Assembly (NCBI GenBank): GCA_011389885.1
Contig: JAABTK010000030.1
Span: forward strand, 1-47,819
Length of the DNA stretch: 47,819 nucleotides
Reading direction: 5' to 3'
DNA from: Gammaproteobacteria bacterium
GTDB taxonomy: Bacteria > Pseudomonadota > Gammaproteobacteria > Chromatiales > Chromatiaceae
This document shows positions 29,135-38,337 of the stretch, one piece after another (the first letter of the stretch is position 1; each line of letters begins with the position of its first letter). The position numbers and the translations under genes are program-made. The notes under the pieces are model-generated. The model ran no database searches. It saw only the letters and a list, made by a program, of their open reading frames with translations, and was not told where the DNA came from.

Positions 29135-29165
29135 AGATCACGCCGCTTGCGGCGCGATCTTTTTC
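29135..29165. other. Strong hairpin between the ankyrin gene and fccA
   Basis: AGATCACGCCGCTTGCGGCGCGATCTTTTT forms a stem of about 12 pairs. The T-run follows on the plus strand, whereas the surrounding genes run leftward, so in their transcript the hairpin lacks a U-tail. It may stabilise the fccAB part of the message or form a processing site rather than end transcription. Confidence 0.5.
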
Positions 29166-29230
29166 CCAGCGCCCCGCTCTGGCCCCCGGCGCGACGGCCG
29201 GGCATTCCAAGGTCGGGGTCCGCTGGCAAA

Positions 29231-30193
29231 TCATGCGTCCTTGTCGTCCTCTTTCAGGGCGTTTTGCAGCAGGCTAATCACCTGTTTATTGCGGCTTTTT
29301 TGTGCAATATCCAGGGCGCTGCGAGCATCCTTGTCGGTCAGGGTCGGATCGGCCCCGTTGTTGAGCAGCAGTTTCACGAGATCCTCGGAACGGATCGAGG
29401 CCGCCTCCATCAAGGGGGTGATGCCGTCGTGATCCGCGTGATTCACCGCCGCGCCGCGAGAAATCAGCCGTTGCGCGGAGGCGTAGTGGTCTTGCCCCAC
29501 GGCCCAAATCAACGGCGTGGCGCCGTAGTGGTCGGGTTTTTCGATCTTGGCCCCGTGGTCGAGCAGCAGTTCCACCACCCGGGTATGGCCGCGGTCCGCG
29601 GCGATGATCAGGGGCGTGGAGCCCTGTTCATCCTGGGCGTTGGGTTCTGCGCCGTTTTGCAGCAGCATCTGCGCGGTTTCCGGGTGGCCTTTCTCGGCCG
29701 CATGCATCAGGGCCGTGCGTCCTTCCCCGTCGGTCCCGGCGGGGTCGGCGCCCTTATACAGCAATTGCTCCACCATGTCGGTGAGGCCGTAGCGGGCGGC
29801 GATGGTCAGGGCGTCCCAGCCGGCGCGGGTGCGGGCGTCGAGCTTGGCGCCGCGCTCCAGCAACAGGGCGGTGATGGCCGGGTGGCCGAACTCGGCGGCG
29901 AAGGTTAGGGCGGTGCAGTCGGCCACGGTGGCGGCGTTCACGTCCGCGCCGCGCGCCAACAATAGCACGATGGTATCGAAGTTGGCGTTCTCAATGGCCA
30001 TCATCAGTGCGGTTTTCCCGAACTGATTGGCGGTGTTGACATCGACGCCTTGGTCGAGCAGTTGCTCGATGGTTTCGGTGTCGCCGATGCCTGCGGCGAG
30101 TCGAAACTCGGCCGCGGCCTCGGGTTTGGCGGACCAAACCGAGGCCGAGGCGAGCAGGCCGGCGGTTAGCGCGAGGGCTTTCGAAAATCGCAT
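29231..30193 (-). CDS. Exported ankyrin-repeat protein in the fcc group
   Basis: This is a 320-residue protein with a signal peptide (MRFSKALALTAGLLASASVWSA), so it is probably periplasmic. It holds about eight ankyrin repeats with regular phrases such as GKTALMMAIENANFDTIVLL, GRTALMHAAEKGH, GSTPLIIAADRGH and GITPLMEAA. Ankyrin repeats mediate protein contact. An in-frame ATG eight codons upstream (30217) is also possible, but the chosen start gives the better signal peptide. It lies 58 bases after the tetraheme cytochrome gene and 205 before fccA, suggesting a scaffold or assembly role in this electron path; that role is inferred. Confidence 0.88.
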   Translation of the reverse strand: MRFSKALALTAGLLASASVWSAKPEAAAEFRLAAGIGDTETIEQLLDQGVDVNTANQFGKTALMMAIENANFDTIVLLLARGADVNAATVADCTALTFAAEFGHPAITALLLERGAKLDARTRAGWDALTIAARYGLTDMVEQLLYKGADPAGTDGEGRTALMHAAEKGHPETAQMLLQNGAEPNAQDEQGSTPLIIAADRGHTRVVELLLDHGAKIEKPDHYGATPLIWAVGQDHYASAQRLISRGAAVNHADHDGITPLMEAASIRSEDLVKLLLNNGADPTLTDKDARSALDIAQKSRNKQVISLLQNALKEDDKDA

Positions 30194-30251
30194 ACGATTT
30201 TTCTCAATCCTTAACATCTGGATACCGAATCAAATCCACGCCGAGAGCGGA

Positions 30252-30782
30252 TCAAAGATCCAGCGGCGGGAACGGCTCTATGTGGGCAATGCCCTTGTGG
30301 CAGTCGATGCAGGTCTCGCCCTTATCGACGGCCGAGCTGTGGCGACTGCGGGCGGTTCGACTCTGTGAGCTGAGATCCATTTGCGAGAACTGGTGGCAGC
30401 TCTTGCAGGTCATGGAGTCTTGACTCCGCATGCGATCCCACACCGCGTTGGCCATCTTCCATCGATACTCCTCGAATTTTTCCTTGGTGTCGATGGTGCC
30501 CAGGATTTCGTGCAGCACGTCCTTGTAAGCCAGGATCTTGCGCTTCATCTTAGGAAGGAAGGGCTTGGGAACATGGCAGTCGGCGCAGTCGGCCTGGATC
30601 CCCGCGGCGTTTTTGTAGTGAACCGAGTCTTTGTACTCTTCGTAGACCCACTGCATGGAATGGCATGAAGTGCAAAATTCCAGCTCGTTGGTCGCATCGA
30701 GACCGGTGTGGAAGAGGCCGGTGAAAGCGATGCCGGCGACAAAGACGAGTGATAGAACGAAAATAGACTTCTTGCGTCCCAT
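30252..30782 (-). CDS. NapC/NirT-type tetraheme cytochrome c
   Basis: This is a 176-residue membrane-anchored cytochrome. An uncleaved N-terminal helix (about residues 5-27) is followed by four heme sites: CTSCH (37-41), CADCH (66-70), CKSCH (126-130) and CIDCH (158-162). SMQWVYEEYKDSVHYKN and DCHVP fit the NapC/NirT/CymA family, which exchanges electrons between the quinone pool and periplasmic enzymes. An AGGAAG site precedes the ATG. It is the first gene of the leftward group with the ankyrin protein and fccAB, suggesting an electron link to the membrane for sulfide oxidation. Direction of electron flow cannot be read from sequence. Confidence 0.92.
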   Translation of the reverse strand: MGRKKSIFVLSLVFVAGIAFTGLFHTGLDATNELEFCTSCHSMQWVYEEYKDSVHYKNAAGIQADCADCHVPKPFLPKMKRKILAYKDVLHEILGTIDTKEKFEEYRWKMANAVWDRMRSQDSMTCKSCHQFSQMDLSSQSRTARSRHSSAVDKGETCIDCHKGIAHIEPFPPLDL

Positions 30783-31187
30783 ACTGCTTCCTCTGTGGCT
30801 TGGCCGCGCCGGAGAGGTTTCCGGGTCGCGGACGTTGTTTTTTTGGATGGGTCTTCGGCTGAGGGGGAGCGGAACGGCTTGAAGGCCGTGGTTGGTCGCG
30901 CCCCTCGGCGCTCGGGAAAACCCTATTCGCGTTTCTCCGTGGTGATGTTACGGGAAAGACCTGAGGATTGCAAAAAAATCCTTTCGGATCATTAGACTAT
31001 AGAGGAATAAGAATATAATGAAACACTGAAACTAGGGGATCGGATATGTGCAAATGGTCCTTGGATCACGGAAATGCGGCGCAAAATCGATTATGCTACT
31101 CAAGAGAGTCGCGTATCAGGCAGGGCACGGCTGGGCGTGATTCGGGTCGGCTTACGGGTGGTTTTTTTTCTGGCGAGGGTTTCGGAC
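30783..31187. other. Gap between divergent cytochrome and beta-propeller genes
   Basis: No gene is called in these 405 bases. An AT-rich patch at about 30965-31030 (TTGCAAAAAAATCC, then GACTATAGAGGAATAAGAATATAAT) is the likely promoter area. The word GAATATAAT also occurs just before the diheme cytochrome (near 25614). The frame of the next gene is open back to about 31074. Confidence 0.4.
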
Positions 31188-33173
31188 ATGATGCGACTGG
31201 TTTTGGTGATCGTCACGGCGGCTGTATGCGTTTCGGTGGAGGCGACGGAGCGCTGGACCCGCGCCTTCGATGGGTGCGAGGCCTTGCGCTCGTACTTGGT
31301 GCGCACGGCCGTTCAGTCCGCCCGCGCGGAGCTGACCGGCGCGGGCTTGCACGGTCCCGGGTGGGGGCGGCCTGCGACCAGCCAGGACGGCGAGGGGGTG
31401 GATTTTGCGGCCGCCCCGGGCGGCGTCGGGGACGGGGTCAAGCAGTCGGAGACCAATGTCCAGGAGCAGGGCGTGGATGAGCTGGATTTGATCAAATCCA
31501 GTGACGGTTACATTTTCCTCATCGCCAACGGTCGCTTGCAGGTGGTGGACGCTTGGCCGGCCGATGCGGCGCACGAGGTCGCGGCGCTGGCGTTGCCCGG
31601 CGAGCCGCGCGGGCTGTTGCTGTGGGGCCGCAAGCTGGCGGTGGTGAGCACGCTCACCGAGTGGGCGGAGCCCGCGCCCGGCGGTGCGGATTTGGGGATT
31701 CCTCCGGGCGTCTATGCGGTGACCACGCAGGTCTCGGTGTTCGACATCAGCCAGCCCGAGGCCCCGAAGCTGGAGCGCGAGGTGGTGCTCGAAGGCTCTT
31801 TCAACACCGCCCGGCGAATCGATGAGCACCTGCACTTGGTGGTGGATAACGCACTGCCGGCGTATGCCTTTCAGCCCATGCCGGGGCTGGCGGTTCGCAA
31901 CGACGCCAAGGGGCGTTTGAGCGCGACGGCGCGCGACGCGCTGCGCGTCTTTGTGCGGGATCTGCTGAGCCGCCCGCTGCGGGATTTGGCCCCGGAGTAC
32001 GCCGACCGCCGCTTTGGCGAGTTGCAGACCACGCAGCATAGCGGCGTGCTGGGCCGCTGCGAAGACTATGCCCGCCCCGAAGTCCCGAACGGCACCGCGA
32101 CCACCTCGGTGGTCACGCTGGATTTGAGCGACCCGGAGGCGCCGTTACAGAGCGCGACCTTGATCAGCGACTATGGGACGGTCTATGCCTCGACCGAGAA
32201 TCTGTACATCGTCACCGCCAATGCCGGCCCGTGGTTGCGGTTTGACGGCGCCGGGGGCCTTGAAGATCGCTCCGAGATTCACAAAATCAGCCTCGGCCCC
32301 AGTCCCGCGGTCGCCGCCTCCGGCGAGGTGGAGGGGTGGATTCTCAATCGCTACGCCATGAGTGAGCACCAGGGGGTGTTTCGCATCGCCACCACTGTGG
32401 GGCAGTGGGATCGCCTCCCGCTCAATCGGCTGTTCACCCTGGAGCAGCGGGGCGACGCCCTGGAGGTGCTGGGGCAATCCGAAGCCTTGGGGCGGCCCGG
32501 CGAGACCATCTATGCGGTGCGCTATGACGGCGCACGGGGCTATGTGGTGACCTTCGAGCAGAAGGACCCCTTTTACACCCTGGATTTGTCCGATCCGGCC
32601 CATCCGCAGGTGGTGGGCGAGTTGGAAATCCCCGGCTTTTCCACCTACCTGCACCCGGTGGGCGAAGACCGGGTGCTGGCCATCGGCCAGGCGGTGGATC
32701 CGGCCGGGGTGGAGTTGAGCCTGTTCGATGTCGCAGACTTTGCCGCGCCGCGGCTGTTAGATCGGGTCTCGCTCGGCAGCGGCACCTACTCCGCGGCCCT
32801 ATACGAGCCGAAGGCGTTCAACTATTACCCAACCCTCGGGCGACTGGTGACGCCGGTGTCGCGCCACGGCTATGCCGAGGAGGGGGACGCCGGGGCGCTG
32901 GTGGAAGACGGTTTTAACGGCGCCTTGGTGTTCGATCTGGATCCGGCGCTGGGTTTCAGCCTGCGCGGGGCGGTGGAGCACCTGCTGGATACCAGCCCGG
33001 ATTATTACTGGAATCCGGTTCAGCGCAGCCTGTTCATGGGGCAGGGTGACGATTTCGCGCTCTACACCCTGAGTGCGCAGAGCCTGCAAGCGAGCGATGC
33101 CGACAGCTTGGCGCCCTTGAGCGAAACGCCGTTGCCCGATGCCGGCCTTGAGGGGCCGATTGTGATGTTTTGA
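31188..33173 (+). CDS. Secreted beta-propeller protein
   Basis: This is a 661-residue exported protein. The start MMRLVLVIVTAAVCVSVEA forms a signal peptide, with cleavage before TERW. The segment ETNVQEQGVDELDLIKSSDG is the signature of the secreted beta-propeller family PF09826. Repeated blade-like stretches follow, such as VSVFDISQPEAPKLERE, VVTLDLSDPEAPLQSAT, FYTLDLSDPAHPQVVGELEI and LSLFDVADFAAPRLLDRV. The function of the family is not known; surface or periplasmic binding is likely. The ATG at 31188 has GAGG upstream. It is followed by a small unknown gene 41 bases later. Confidence 0.87.
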   Translation: MMRLVLVIVTAAVCVSVEATERWTRAFDGCEALRSYLVRTAVQSARAELTGAGLHGPGWGRPATSQDGEGVDFAAAPGGVGDGVKQSETNVQEQGVDELDLIKSSDGYIFLIANGRLQVVDAWPADAAHEVAALALPGEPRGLLLWGRKLAVVSTLTEWAEPAPGGADLGIPPGVYAVTTQVSVFDISQPEAPKLEREVVLEGSFNTARRIDEHLHLVVDNALPAYAFQPMPGLAVRNDAKGRLSATARDALRVFVRDLLSRPLRDLAPEYADRRFGELQTTQHSGVLGRCEDYARPEVPNGTATTSVVTLDLSDPEAPLQSATLISDYGTVYASTENLYIVTANAGPWLRFDGAGGLEDRSEIHKISLGPSPAVAASGEVEGWILNRYAMSEHQGVFRIATTVGQWDRLPLNRLFTLEQRGDALEVLGQSEALGRPGETIYAVRYDGARGYVVTFEQKDPFYTLDLSDPAHPQVVGELEIPGFSTYLHPVGEDRVLAIGQAVDPAGVELSLFDVADFAAPRLLDRVSLGSGTYSAALYEPKAFNYYPTLGRLVTPVSRHGYAEEGDAGALVEDGFNGALVFDLDPALGFSLRGAVEHLLDTSPDYYWNPVQRSLFMGQGDDFALYTLSAQSLQASDADSLAPLSETPLPDAGLEGPIVMF

Positions 33174-33214
33174 CTCGGGGCTTGGCGAAGACAGTAGACA
33201 AACGGGGAAACCTA

Positions 33215-33799
33215 ATGGGCGAGCAACAGAAAAAACTGAAACCGGGTAAGGATGTGGCCTTCAAGGCGGGGCCGGTGAAGCTATCGCGGGCGTACGGCGA
33301 CAAGGAGGCGGCGCGGGTGAAGATGTTCTTGACCCTGCTGATCGCGCTATCCGAGCGCATTCACCACCAGATGTACGCGCCGTTCAAAGACGACAAGGGC
33401 GAGGAGGAGCTGTTGAAAATGCATCAGCAGCGCCGCACCATGTTCGAGAAGGCGACCGGCCCGGCGAAGGACTACATCAACGACCTGGAGCTTTGCCCGA
33501 TGGAGCCGTGGCGGGTCTACGAGTCGGTATTACGCGCCTTGCTCAGTGAAGAAGACGACGAATACTACGAAAAGCTCAACAATTCGGGCATTCAGGCGGC
33601 GGCGGAGAACCCCTATTTGATGGACTTGGTGGAATTGGATGCGTTGGACCATGATCGGCGCGCCCGCCACTCTAGGTTGTCCGAACAGGACATCGAGGAG
33701 CTGTTACAACGCGCCGACCTGAGCCAACTGAAAAAGGATTTCATTGAGTGCCGGCAGGTCAACACCGGCGAGTTTTGGGATAAGCACTATGATGTTTGA
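33215..33799 (+). CDS. Conserved-looking hypothetical protein
   Basis: This 194-residue soluble protein was not recognised. It has no signal peptide or membrane segment. It is highly charged, beginning MGEQQKKLKPGKDVAFKAGP and continuing with helical stretches including MFLTLLIALSERIHHQMYAPF, and acidic ones such as LLSEEDDEYYEKLNN. GGGGAAA precedes the ATG. Base and codon use look like the neighbours, so it is probably a native gene. It lies 41 bases after the beta-propeller gene and four bases from the convergent argH stop. Confidence 0.75.
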   Translation: MGEQQKKLKPGKDVAFKAGPVKLSRAYGDKEAARVKMFLTLLIALSERIHHQMYAPFKDDKGEEELLKMHQQRRTMFEKATGPAKDYINDLELCPMEPWRVYESVLRALLSEEDDEYYEKLNNSGIQAAAENPYLMDLVELDALDHDRRARHSRLSEQDIEELLQRADLSQLKKDFIECRQVNTGEFWDKHYDV

Positions 33800-33803
33800 T
33801 CCC

Positions 33804-35189
33804 TTAGCCCGACTCCAGCCGCTTGCGCGCGCGGGCCGCGGCGGCGCGCACCTGGCGCGGCGCGGCGCCGCCGATATGGTCGCGCGCGGCCACCGAGCCT
33901 TCGAGGGTCAACACCGCGAACACGTCCGGCTCGATTTCGGGTGAAAACGCCTTCAGCTCGGCGATCTCCAGCTCGGACAGATCGCATTGCTTTTCCACGC
34001 AGCGCGCAACGGCCTGGCCCACCACCTCGTGGGCGTCGCGAAAGGGCAGTCCCTTGCGCACCAAATAGTCCGCTAGATCGGTGGCGGTGGCGAAGCCCTG
34101 CAGCGCCGCCGCGCGCATGTTGTCGCGGCGACAGCGAATGGCCGGAACCATGTCGGCAAACACCCGCAGCGAGCCCTTGAGGTTGTCCACGGTGTCGAAC
34201 AGCGGCTCCTTGTCTTCCTGGTTGTCCTTGTTATAGGCCAACGGCTGGCCCTTCATCAGGGTCAGCAGGCCCATCAGGTGACCGAAGATGCGGCCGGTCT
34301 TGCCGCGCACCAGTTCCGGCACGTCGGGGTTCTTTTTCTGCGGCATGATGGAGGAGCCGGTGCAAAAGCTGTCCGAAAGCTCGACAAAAGCGAACTGGGC
34401 GGAGGACCAGAGGATCAATTCTTCCGAAAAACGCGACAGGTGCATCATAGTCAACGCCGCCGCTGCGCTAAACTCGATAATGAAGTCGCGGTCGCTCACC
34501 GCGTCCAGCGAGTTTTCCGCCGGACGGTCAAAGCCGAGCAACTCGGCGGTGTAATGCCGGTCAATGGGATAGGTGGTGCCGGCCAGCGCCGCCGCCCCCA
34601 GGGGCATGATGTTGACCCGCTTGGCGCAATCCGCCAGGCGTTCGCGGTCGCGTTCGAGCATTTCCTGCCAGGCCAGCAGGTGATGCCCGAAGGTGACGGG
34701 CTGGGCGGTCTGCAAATGGGTGAAACCGGGCAGGATGGTGTCCGCCTCGCGCTCGGCGAGGTCGATCAGGGCCCGCTGCAAACGCGCGATCTCGGCCCGC
34801 AGGAGGCGGATTTCGTCGCGCAAATAGAGGCGCACGTCAGTGGCCACTTGATCGTTGCGCGAACGTCCGGTATGCAGTTTCTTGCCGGCGTCGCCGATAT
34901 CCGCGGTCAGGGCCGACTCGATATTCATGTGGACATCTTCTAAGGCCACGGACCAGTGGAACTCGCCGTCCTCGATGCGTTTGCGGATGCGCTCCAGGCC
35001 GGCGATGATGGCGTCGCGTTCGTCGTCGGAGAGGATGCCGCTGCGGGCCAGCATGCGCGCGTGGGCGACGGAGCCTTGAATATCATAGGCATACAGCCGC
35101 TGGTCGAATTCGACCGAGGCGGTGAACGCCTCCACGAAGGCATCGGTAGGTTCGCTGAAGCGACCGGACCAGAGTTTCTTATCGCTCAT
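33804..35189 (-). CDS. argH: Argininosuccinate lyase
   Basis: This 461-residue enzyme splits argininosuccinate into arginine and fumarate, the last step of arginine synthesis. The family signature [12 protein letters not shown] is present, together with [13 protein letters not shown] and the N-terminal KLWSGRF. Length is normal. The gene is single; argG, the preceding step, is 6 kb away at 41351. TAGAAT on the minus strand near 35220 is a possible -10 element. It is divergent from algZ. Confidence 0.98.
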   Translation of the reverse strand: MSDKKLWSGRFSEPTDAFVEAFTASVEFDQRLYAYDIQGSVAHARMLARSGILSDDERDAIIAGLERIRKRIEDGEFHWSVALEDVHMNIESALTADIGDAGKKLHTGRSRNDQVATDVRLYLRDEIRLLRAEIARLQRALIDLAEREADTILPGFTHLQTAQPVTFGHHLLAWQEMLERDRERLADCAKRVNIMPLGAAALAGTTYPIDRHYTAELLGFDRPAENSLDAVSDRDFIIEFSAAAALTMMHLSRFSEELILWSSAQFAFVELSDSFCTGSSIMPQKKNPDVPELVRGKTGRIFGHLMGLLTLMKGQPLAYNKDNQEDKEPLFDTVDNLKGSLRVFADMVPAIRCRRDNMRAAALQGFATATDLADYLVRKGLPFRDAHEVVGQAVARCVEKQCDLSELEIAELKAFSPEIEPDVFAVLTLEGSVAARDHIGGAAPRQVRAAAARARKRLESG

Positions 35190-35251
35190 GGCAGGGGGTT
35201 CCAGAATGAATGAACGCGCTATTCTAGCAGTTTCGGGCCGGGCGTAGCAGC

Positions 35252-36319
35252 ATGGATCGCAAATTGCATAGTCCCGGCGAGGATTCCGGCGATACCGGCT
35301 TTCTGCCCGACTTCTGCGGCGTGGGCACGGTGCTGGCGGTGATCGTGGGGGCCGAGCTGTTGGCCATCCTGCTGACCCTGGGCACCCTGAAGGCGACCAC
35401 CTTGGAGGGGTTTAGCGAGGGCCTGAGTCTGCGCTCGTTGCTGGTGCAGTGGATCGCGCTGCCCGGGGCCTTGGCCCTGTGCTTGGTGCGTTCGCGGCTG
35501 AATCGCTTGGCGCCGCCGTTGGCGGGCGGGCTCGCCTGGTTGCTGGTTCAGGCCATTGCGGTGAGCGCCTTGGCGGTCTCCGGGCGCATCGCGGGGGAGA
35601 TTTGGCCGCAGGTGCTAGAGCCGCAGTTCTTTTACCGCACCCTGGTGATCAGCGGCGTGGTGACGGCCTTGGCGTTGCGCTATCGCTACCTCTACCACCT
35701 ATGGCGATGGCAGGTGCAGGCCGAGGCCGAGGCCCGTTTTCAGGCCTTGCAATCGCGGATTCGACCGCATTTCCTATTCAATAGTATGAACACCATCGCC
35801 CAATTGACCCGCAGCGACCCGGCGTTGGCCGAGACCACGGTGGAGGATTTGGCCGATCTGTTTCGCGCCAGTTTGTCCGATACCGGCTGCCATGCCGCGC
35901 TCGGCGACGAGCTGGAACTGGCCCAAGGCTACCTCAGGATCGAGGGCAAGCGGCTGGGCGAGCGCTTGCAAGTGGAGTGGGTGGCGGAGGGGTTGCCGGA
36001 GCAGGCCTTGGTGCCGGCGCTGATCTTGCAGCCGTTACTGGAGAACGCGGTCTATCACGGCATCGAGCCGGCCGCGACGACGGGCCGGGTGCGGGTCGAG
36101 GGCGCCTTAGTCGAGGGTCGGATTCATCTGTGTATTCGCAACTCCCTGCCGCCCCGCGGCGTGGCGTCGCGCCGGCCCGGCAACCGAATCGCGCTGGACA
36201 ATGTCCGACAGCGCTTGGCCAGTTGTTTTGGCGAGCGGGGAACCTTGCGCAGCGCCCAGGTCGGCGATGAATACCGAGTCGAGATCGAATTTCCGGTGCG
36301 AATGAAGGAGCCGACATGA
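35252..36319 (+). CDS. algZ: LytS/AlgZ-type sensor histidine kinase
   Basis: This is a 355-residue membrane kinase. Four hydrophobic segments lie in residues 22-145. The His_kinase domain (PF06580) has the phospho-acceptor motif [14 protein letters not shown] with His173, and the ATPase part has [17 protein letters not shown]. This family lacks the usual HisKA four-helix dimer. It overlaps the regulator gene by four bases (ATGA). In Pseudomonas AlgZ/FimS with AlgR controls alginate and type IV pili; targets here are unknown. Confidence 0.92.
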   Translation: MDRKLHSPGEDSGDTGFLPDFCGVGTVLAVIVGAELLAILLTLGTLKATTLEGFSEGLSLRSLLVQWIALPGALALCLVRSRLNRLAPPLAGGLAWLLVQAIAVSALAVSGRIAGEIWPQVLEPQFFYRTLVISGVVTALALRYRYLYHLWRWQVQAEAEARFQALQSRIRPHFLFNSMNTIAQLTRSDPALAETTVEDLADLFRASLSDTGCHAALGDELELAQGYLRIEGKRLGERLQVEWVAEGLPEQALVPALILQPLLENAVYHGIEPAATTGRVRVEGALVEGRIHLCIRNSLPPRGVASRRPGNRIALDNVRQRLASCFGERGTLRSAQVGDEYRVEIEFPVRMKEPT

Positions 36320-37062
36320 AAATCCTGATCGTGGATGACGAGGCGCCTGCGCGCGCGCGTCTACGAACCCTGTTGGAGGAGCTGGGCGGCGGATATTGCG
36401 TAGTGGGGGAGGCCGCCAACGGCGAGCAGGCCCTGGCGGTGCAGGCCGAGACCGAGGCCGACCTGGTGTTGTTGGACATCCGCATGCCGGGGATGGATGG
36501 CATGCAGGCCGCGGCGCGCTTGAACGAACGCGAGCCGCCGCCGGCGGTGGTGTTCGTGACCGCGTATGACCAGCACGCGGTGGAGGCCTTTGAGAAGAAC
36601 GCGGCGGACTACCTGCTCAAGCCGGTGCGCAAGCAGCGCCTGCAAAAGGCCCTGGACCGGGCGGCGGTGCTGGCGCGCTCCCAAGCGCTGCCGGAGGAGT
36701 CGCCGCCCGAGGAGGAAGAGGCGTTTATCTCCGTGCGCGTGCGCGGCGGGCTGATGCGGGTGCCGTTAAATCAGGTGCTGTACCTGCGGGCCGATCAGAA
36801 ATACGTCACCTTGCGGTATCAGGGCGGCGAAGAGCTGCTCGATGAGTCGCTCAAGACCCTGGAGCGGCAATTCGGCGACCGCTTCTTGCGCGTGCATCGC
36901 AATGCGCTGGTGGCCAAGCGGTTCCTCAAAGGCCTGGAGAAGGCCCGCTTGGGGCGCCCGATGGTGCTGATCGAAGGCTGTGACGAACGCCTGGAGGTCA
37001 GCCGGCGGCATGTCACCGAGGTTCGCGAGTGGCTGGAAAAGGGCGGCCCTACCTCAGCTTAA
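36316..37062 (+). CDS. algR: AlgR-type LytTR response regulator
   Basis: This 248-residue regulator has a receiver domain (phospho-acceptor Asp54 in [13 protein letters not shown]; Lys in LLKPVRK) and a C-terminal LytTR DNA-binding domain (about 137-240) with [13 protein letters not shown] and [14 protein letters not shown]. It overlaps its kinase gene by four bases, so the pair is translationally coupled. Its last 14 bases overlap the end of the convergent tonB gene, without a terminator between. Confidence 0.94.
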   Translation: MKILIVDDEAPARARLRTLLEELGGGYCVVGEAANGEQALAVQAETEADLVLLDIRMPGMDGMQAAARLNEREPPPAVVFVTAYDQHAVEAFEKNAADYLLKPVRKQRLQKALDRAAVLARSQALPEESPPEEEEAFISVRVRGGLMRVPLNQVLYLRADQKYVTLRYQGGEELLDESLKTLERQFGDRFLRVHRNALVAKRFLKGLEKARLGRPMVLIEGCDERLEVSRRHVTEVREWLEKGGPTSA

Positions 37063-37936
37063 AGGCCATGCTGTAAGTCACCTCGAACGGACAGCTTACG
37101 CCCCCCGGCGGCGGCGGAAAGGGTCCCGCCTGCGCCACCGCATCGAGCGCTGCGCGGCGCAGCAGCAGGTGCCCGCCGTCGTCGTCGTACAGGGCTTGAA
37201 TCCCGCCCGCGCAGTCCAGCGTGAACCCGATGCCCACCTCGCCTTCGATCCCCCGCCGGCGCGCCATGCCCGGATAGAACTTGGCCTGCTCGATGCGGCG
37301 CATCAGCTTGGCCAGGTATTGCGCCTTGAGTTGCGCCGCCGGAGGCGACGGCGCGATGGCCGGTTGTTCCGCGGGCGGCGCCGTCGGGCTCCGAGGGGCC
37401 GGCCTGTTGGGCTCGGGCTCGGGCTCGGGCTTGGGCTCGGGCTTGGGCTCGGGCCTTGGTTCGGGCCTTGGTTCGGGCTTCGGCTCGGGTTTTGGCTCGG
37501 GTTTTGGCTTTGGCTTTGGCTCGGGCATTGGCTTTGGCTTTGGCTTTGGCTCGGGTTTTGGCTCGGGTTTTGGCTCGGGTTTTGGCTCGGGTTTTGGCTC
37601 GGGTTTTGGCTCGGGTTTTGGCTCGGGTTTTGGCTCGGGCTTTGGTTCGGGTTTTGGCTCGGGCTTTGGTTCGGGCTTTGGTTCGGGTTTTGGCTCGGGC
37701 TTTGGTTCGGGCTTTGGTTCGGGCTTTGGTTCGGGCTCGGGCTCTGATTCGGTCAGGGGTTTTGAGGCGGTCTCCACGGGCGCGGGTTGGGGGAAGTTCA
37801 GCCGCACCGCCGGCAGCGCGCTTGCGGCCGACGTCGGCGCGGCCTCCAGGCGTTGCTGGCGCATCTGCCACAGGACGCCGAGGTGCAGCAGCGCCGAGAT
37901 CATCAAGGCGAGCAGGAGGCGCGGGGCCTGGGACAT
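37049..37936 (-). CDS. tonB: TonB-type energy transducer
   Basis: This is a 295-residue protein with one N-terminal membrane helix ([17 protein letters not shown]), a long periplasmic spacer of PEPK repeats (about residues 63-190), and a C-terminal TonB domain with [32 protein letters not shown]. It transmits the proton-motive force to outer-membrane receptors. The spacer is coded by a 12-base imperfect repeat and is a likely site of length variation. The ATG overlaps the exbD stop by one base. The 3' end overlaps algR. Confidence 0.93.
   Translation of the reverse strand: MSQAPRLLLALMISALLHLGVLWQMRQQRLEAAPTSAASALPAVRLNFPQPAPVETASKPLTESEPEPEPKPEPKPEPKPEPKPEPKPEPKPEPKPEPKPEPKPEPKPEPKPEPKPEPKPEPKPEPKPEPKPKPKPMPEPKPKPKPEPKPEPKPEPRPEPRPEPKPEPKPEPEPEPNRPAPRSPTAPPAEQPAIAPSPPAAQLKAQYLAKLMRRIEQAKFYPGMARRRGIEGEVGIGFTLDCAGGIQALYDDDGGHLLLRRAALDAVAQAGPFPPPPGGVSCPFEVTYSMAFKLR
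37412..37748 (-). repeat. PEPK-coding repeat inside tonB
   Basis: Imperfect 12-base and 6-base units (GGCTCGGGTTTT and relatives on the plus strand) run for about 330 bases. Because the unit is a multiple of three, copy-number change would alter the length of the TonB spacer without frameshift. The reverse-frame translations of this stretch (Arg-Ala/Lys and Gly-Ser/Phe runs) are artefacts. Confidence 0.9.
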
Positions 37937-38337
37937 CAGCGGCCCTCGGTGAGGATGTCCAGGCCCTCGGCCCCGGCTCGGCGGGCGGCGTCGATGATTT
38001 GCACCGCCTCGCCCAACCGACCCGCCTGGTCGCCGCGCAGGCGCACCGCGTGTTTCCCCGGCGCCGCCAAGGCCGCTCGCAGTCGGCGCTCCAGGGCCTC
38101 GGGGGCCACCGCCTCGCCCCCCAGCCGGATTTCGCCCGAGTCGGTGAGCAACACCTCCACGAAGCCGTCCTCCTCCGCGCCCTGACCGCTCTCGGCCCGG
38201 GGCAAGTCGATAGACACGGCCTGGTCCTCGATAAAGTGGGCGGTGAGCATGAAGAACACCAGCAGCAGGAACACGATGTCGATGAGCGGCGTGAGGTTGA
38301 GCACCACATTGGAGTGGCGCCGGGGCTCATACGCCAT
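37936..38337 (-). CDS. exbD: Biopolymer transport protein ExbD
   Basis: This is a 133-residue inner-membrane protein with one N-terminal helix, [23 protein letters not shown], carrying the proton-path Asp in PLIDIVF, and a periplasmic domain ending in [21 protein letters not shown]. It works with ExbB to energise TonB. The start overlaps the exbB end by 11 bases and the stop overlaps the tonB start by one base, so the three genes are tightly coupled. Confidence 0.94.
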   Translation of the reverse strand: MAYEPRRHSNVVLNLTPLIDIVFLLLVFFMLTAHFIEDQAVSIDLPRAESGQGAEEDGFVEVLLTDSGEIRLGGEAVAPEALERRLRAALAAPGKHAVRLRGDQAGRLGEAVQIIDAARRAGAEGLDILTEGR

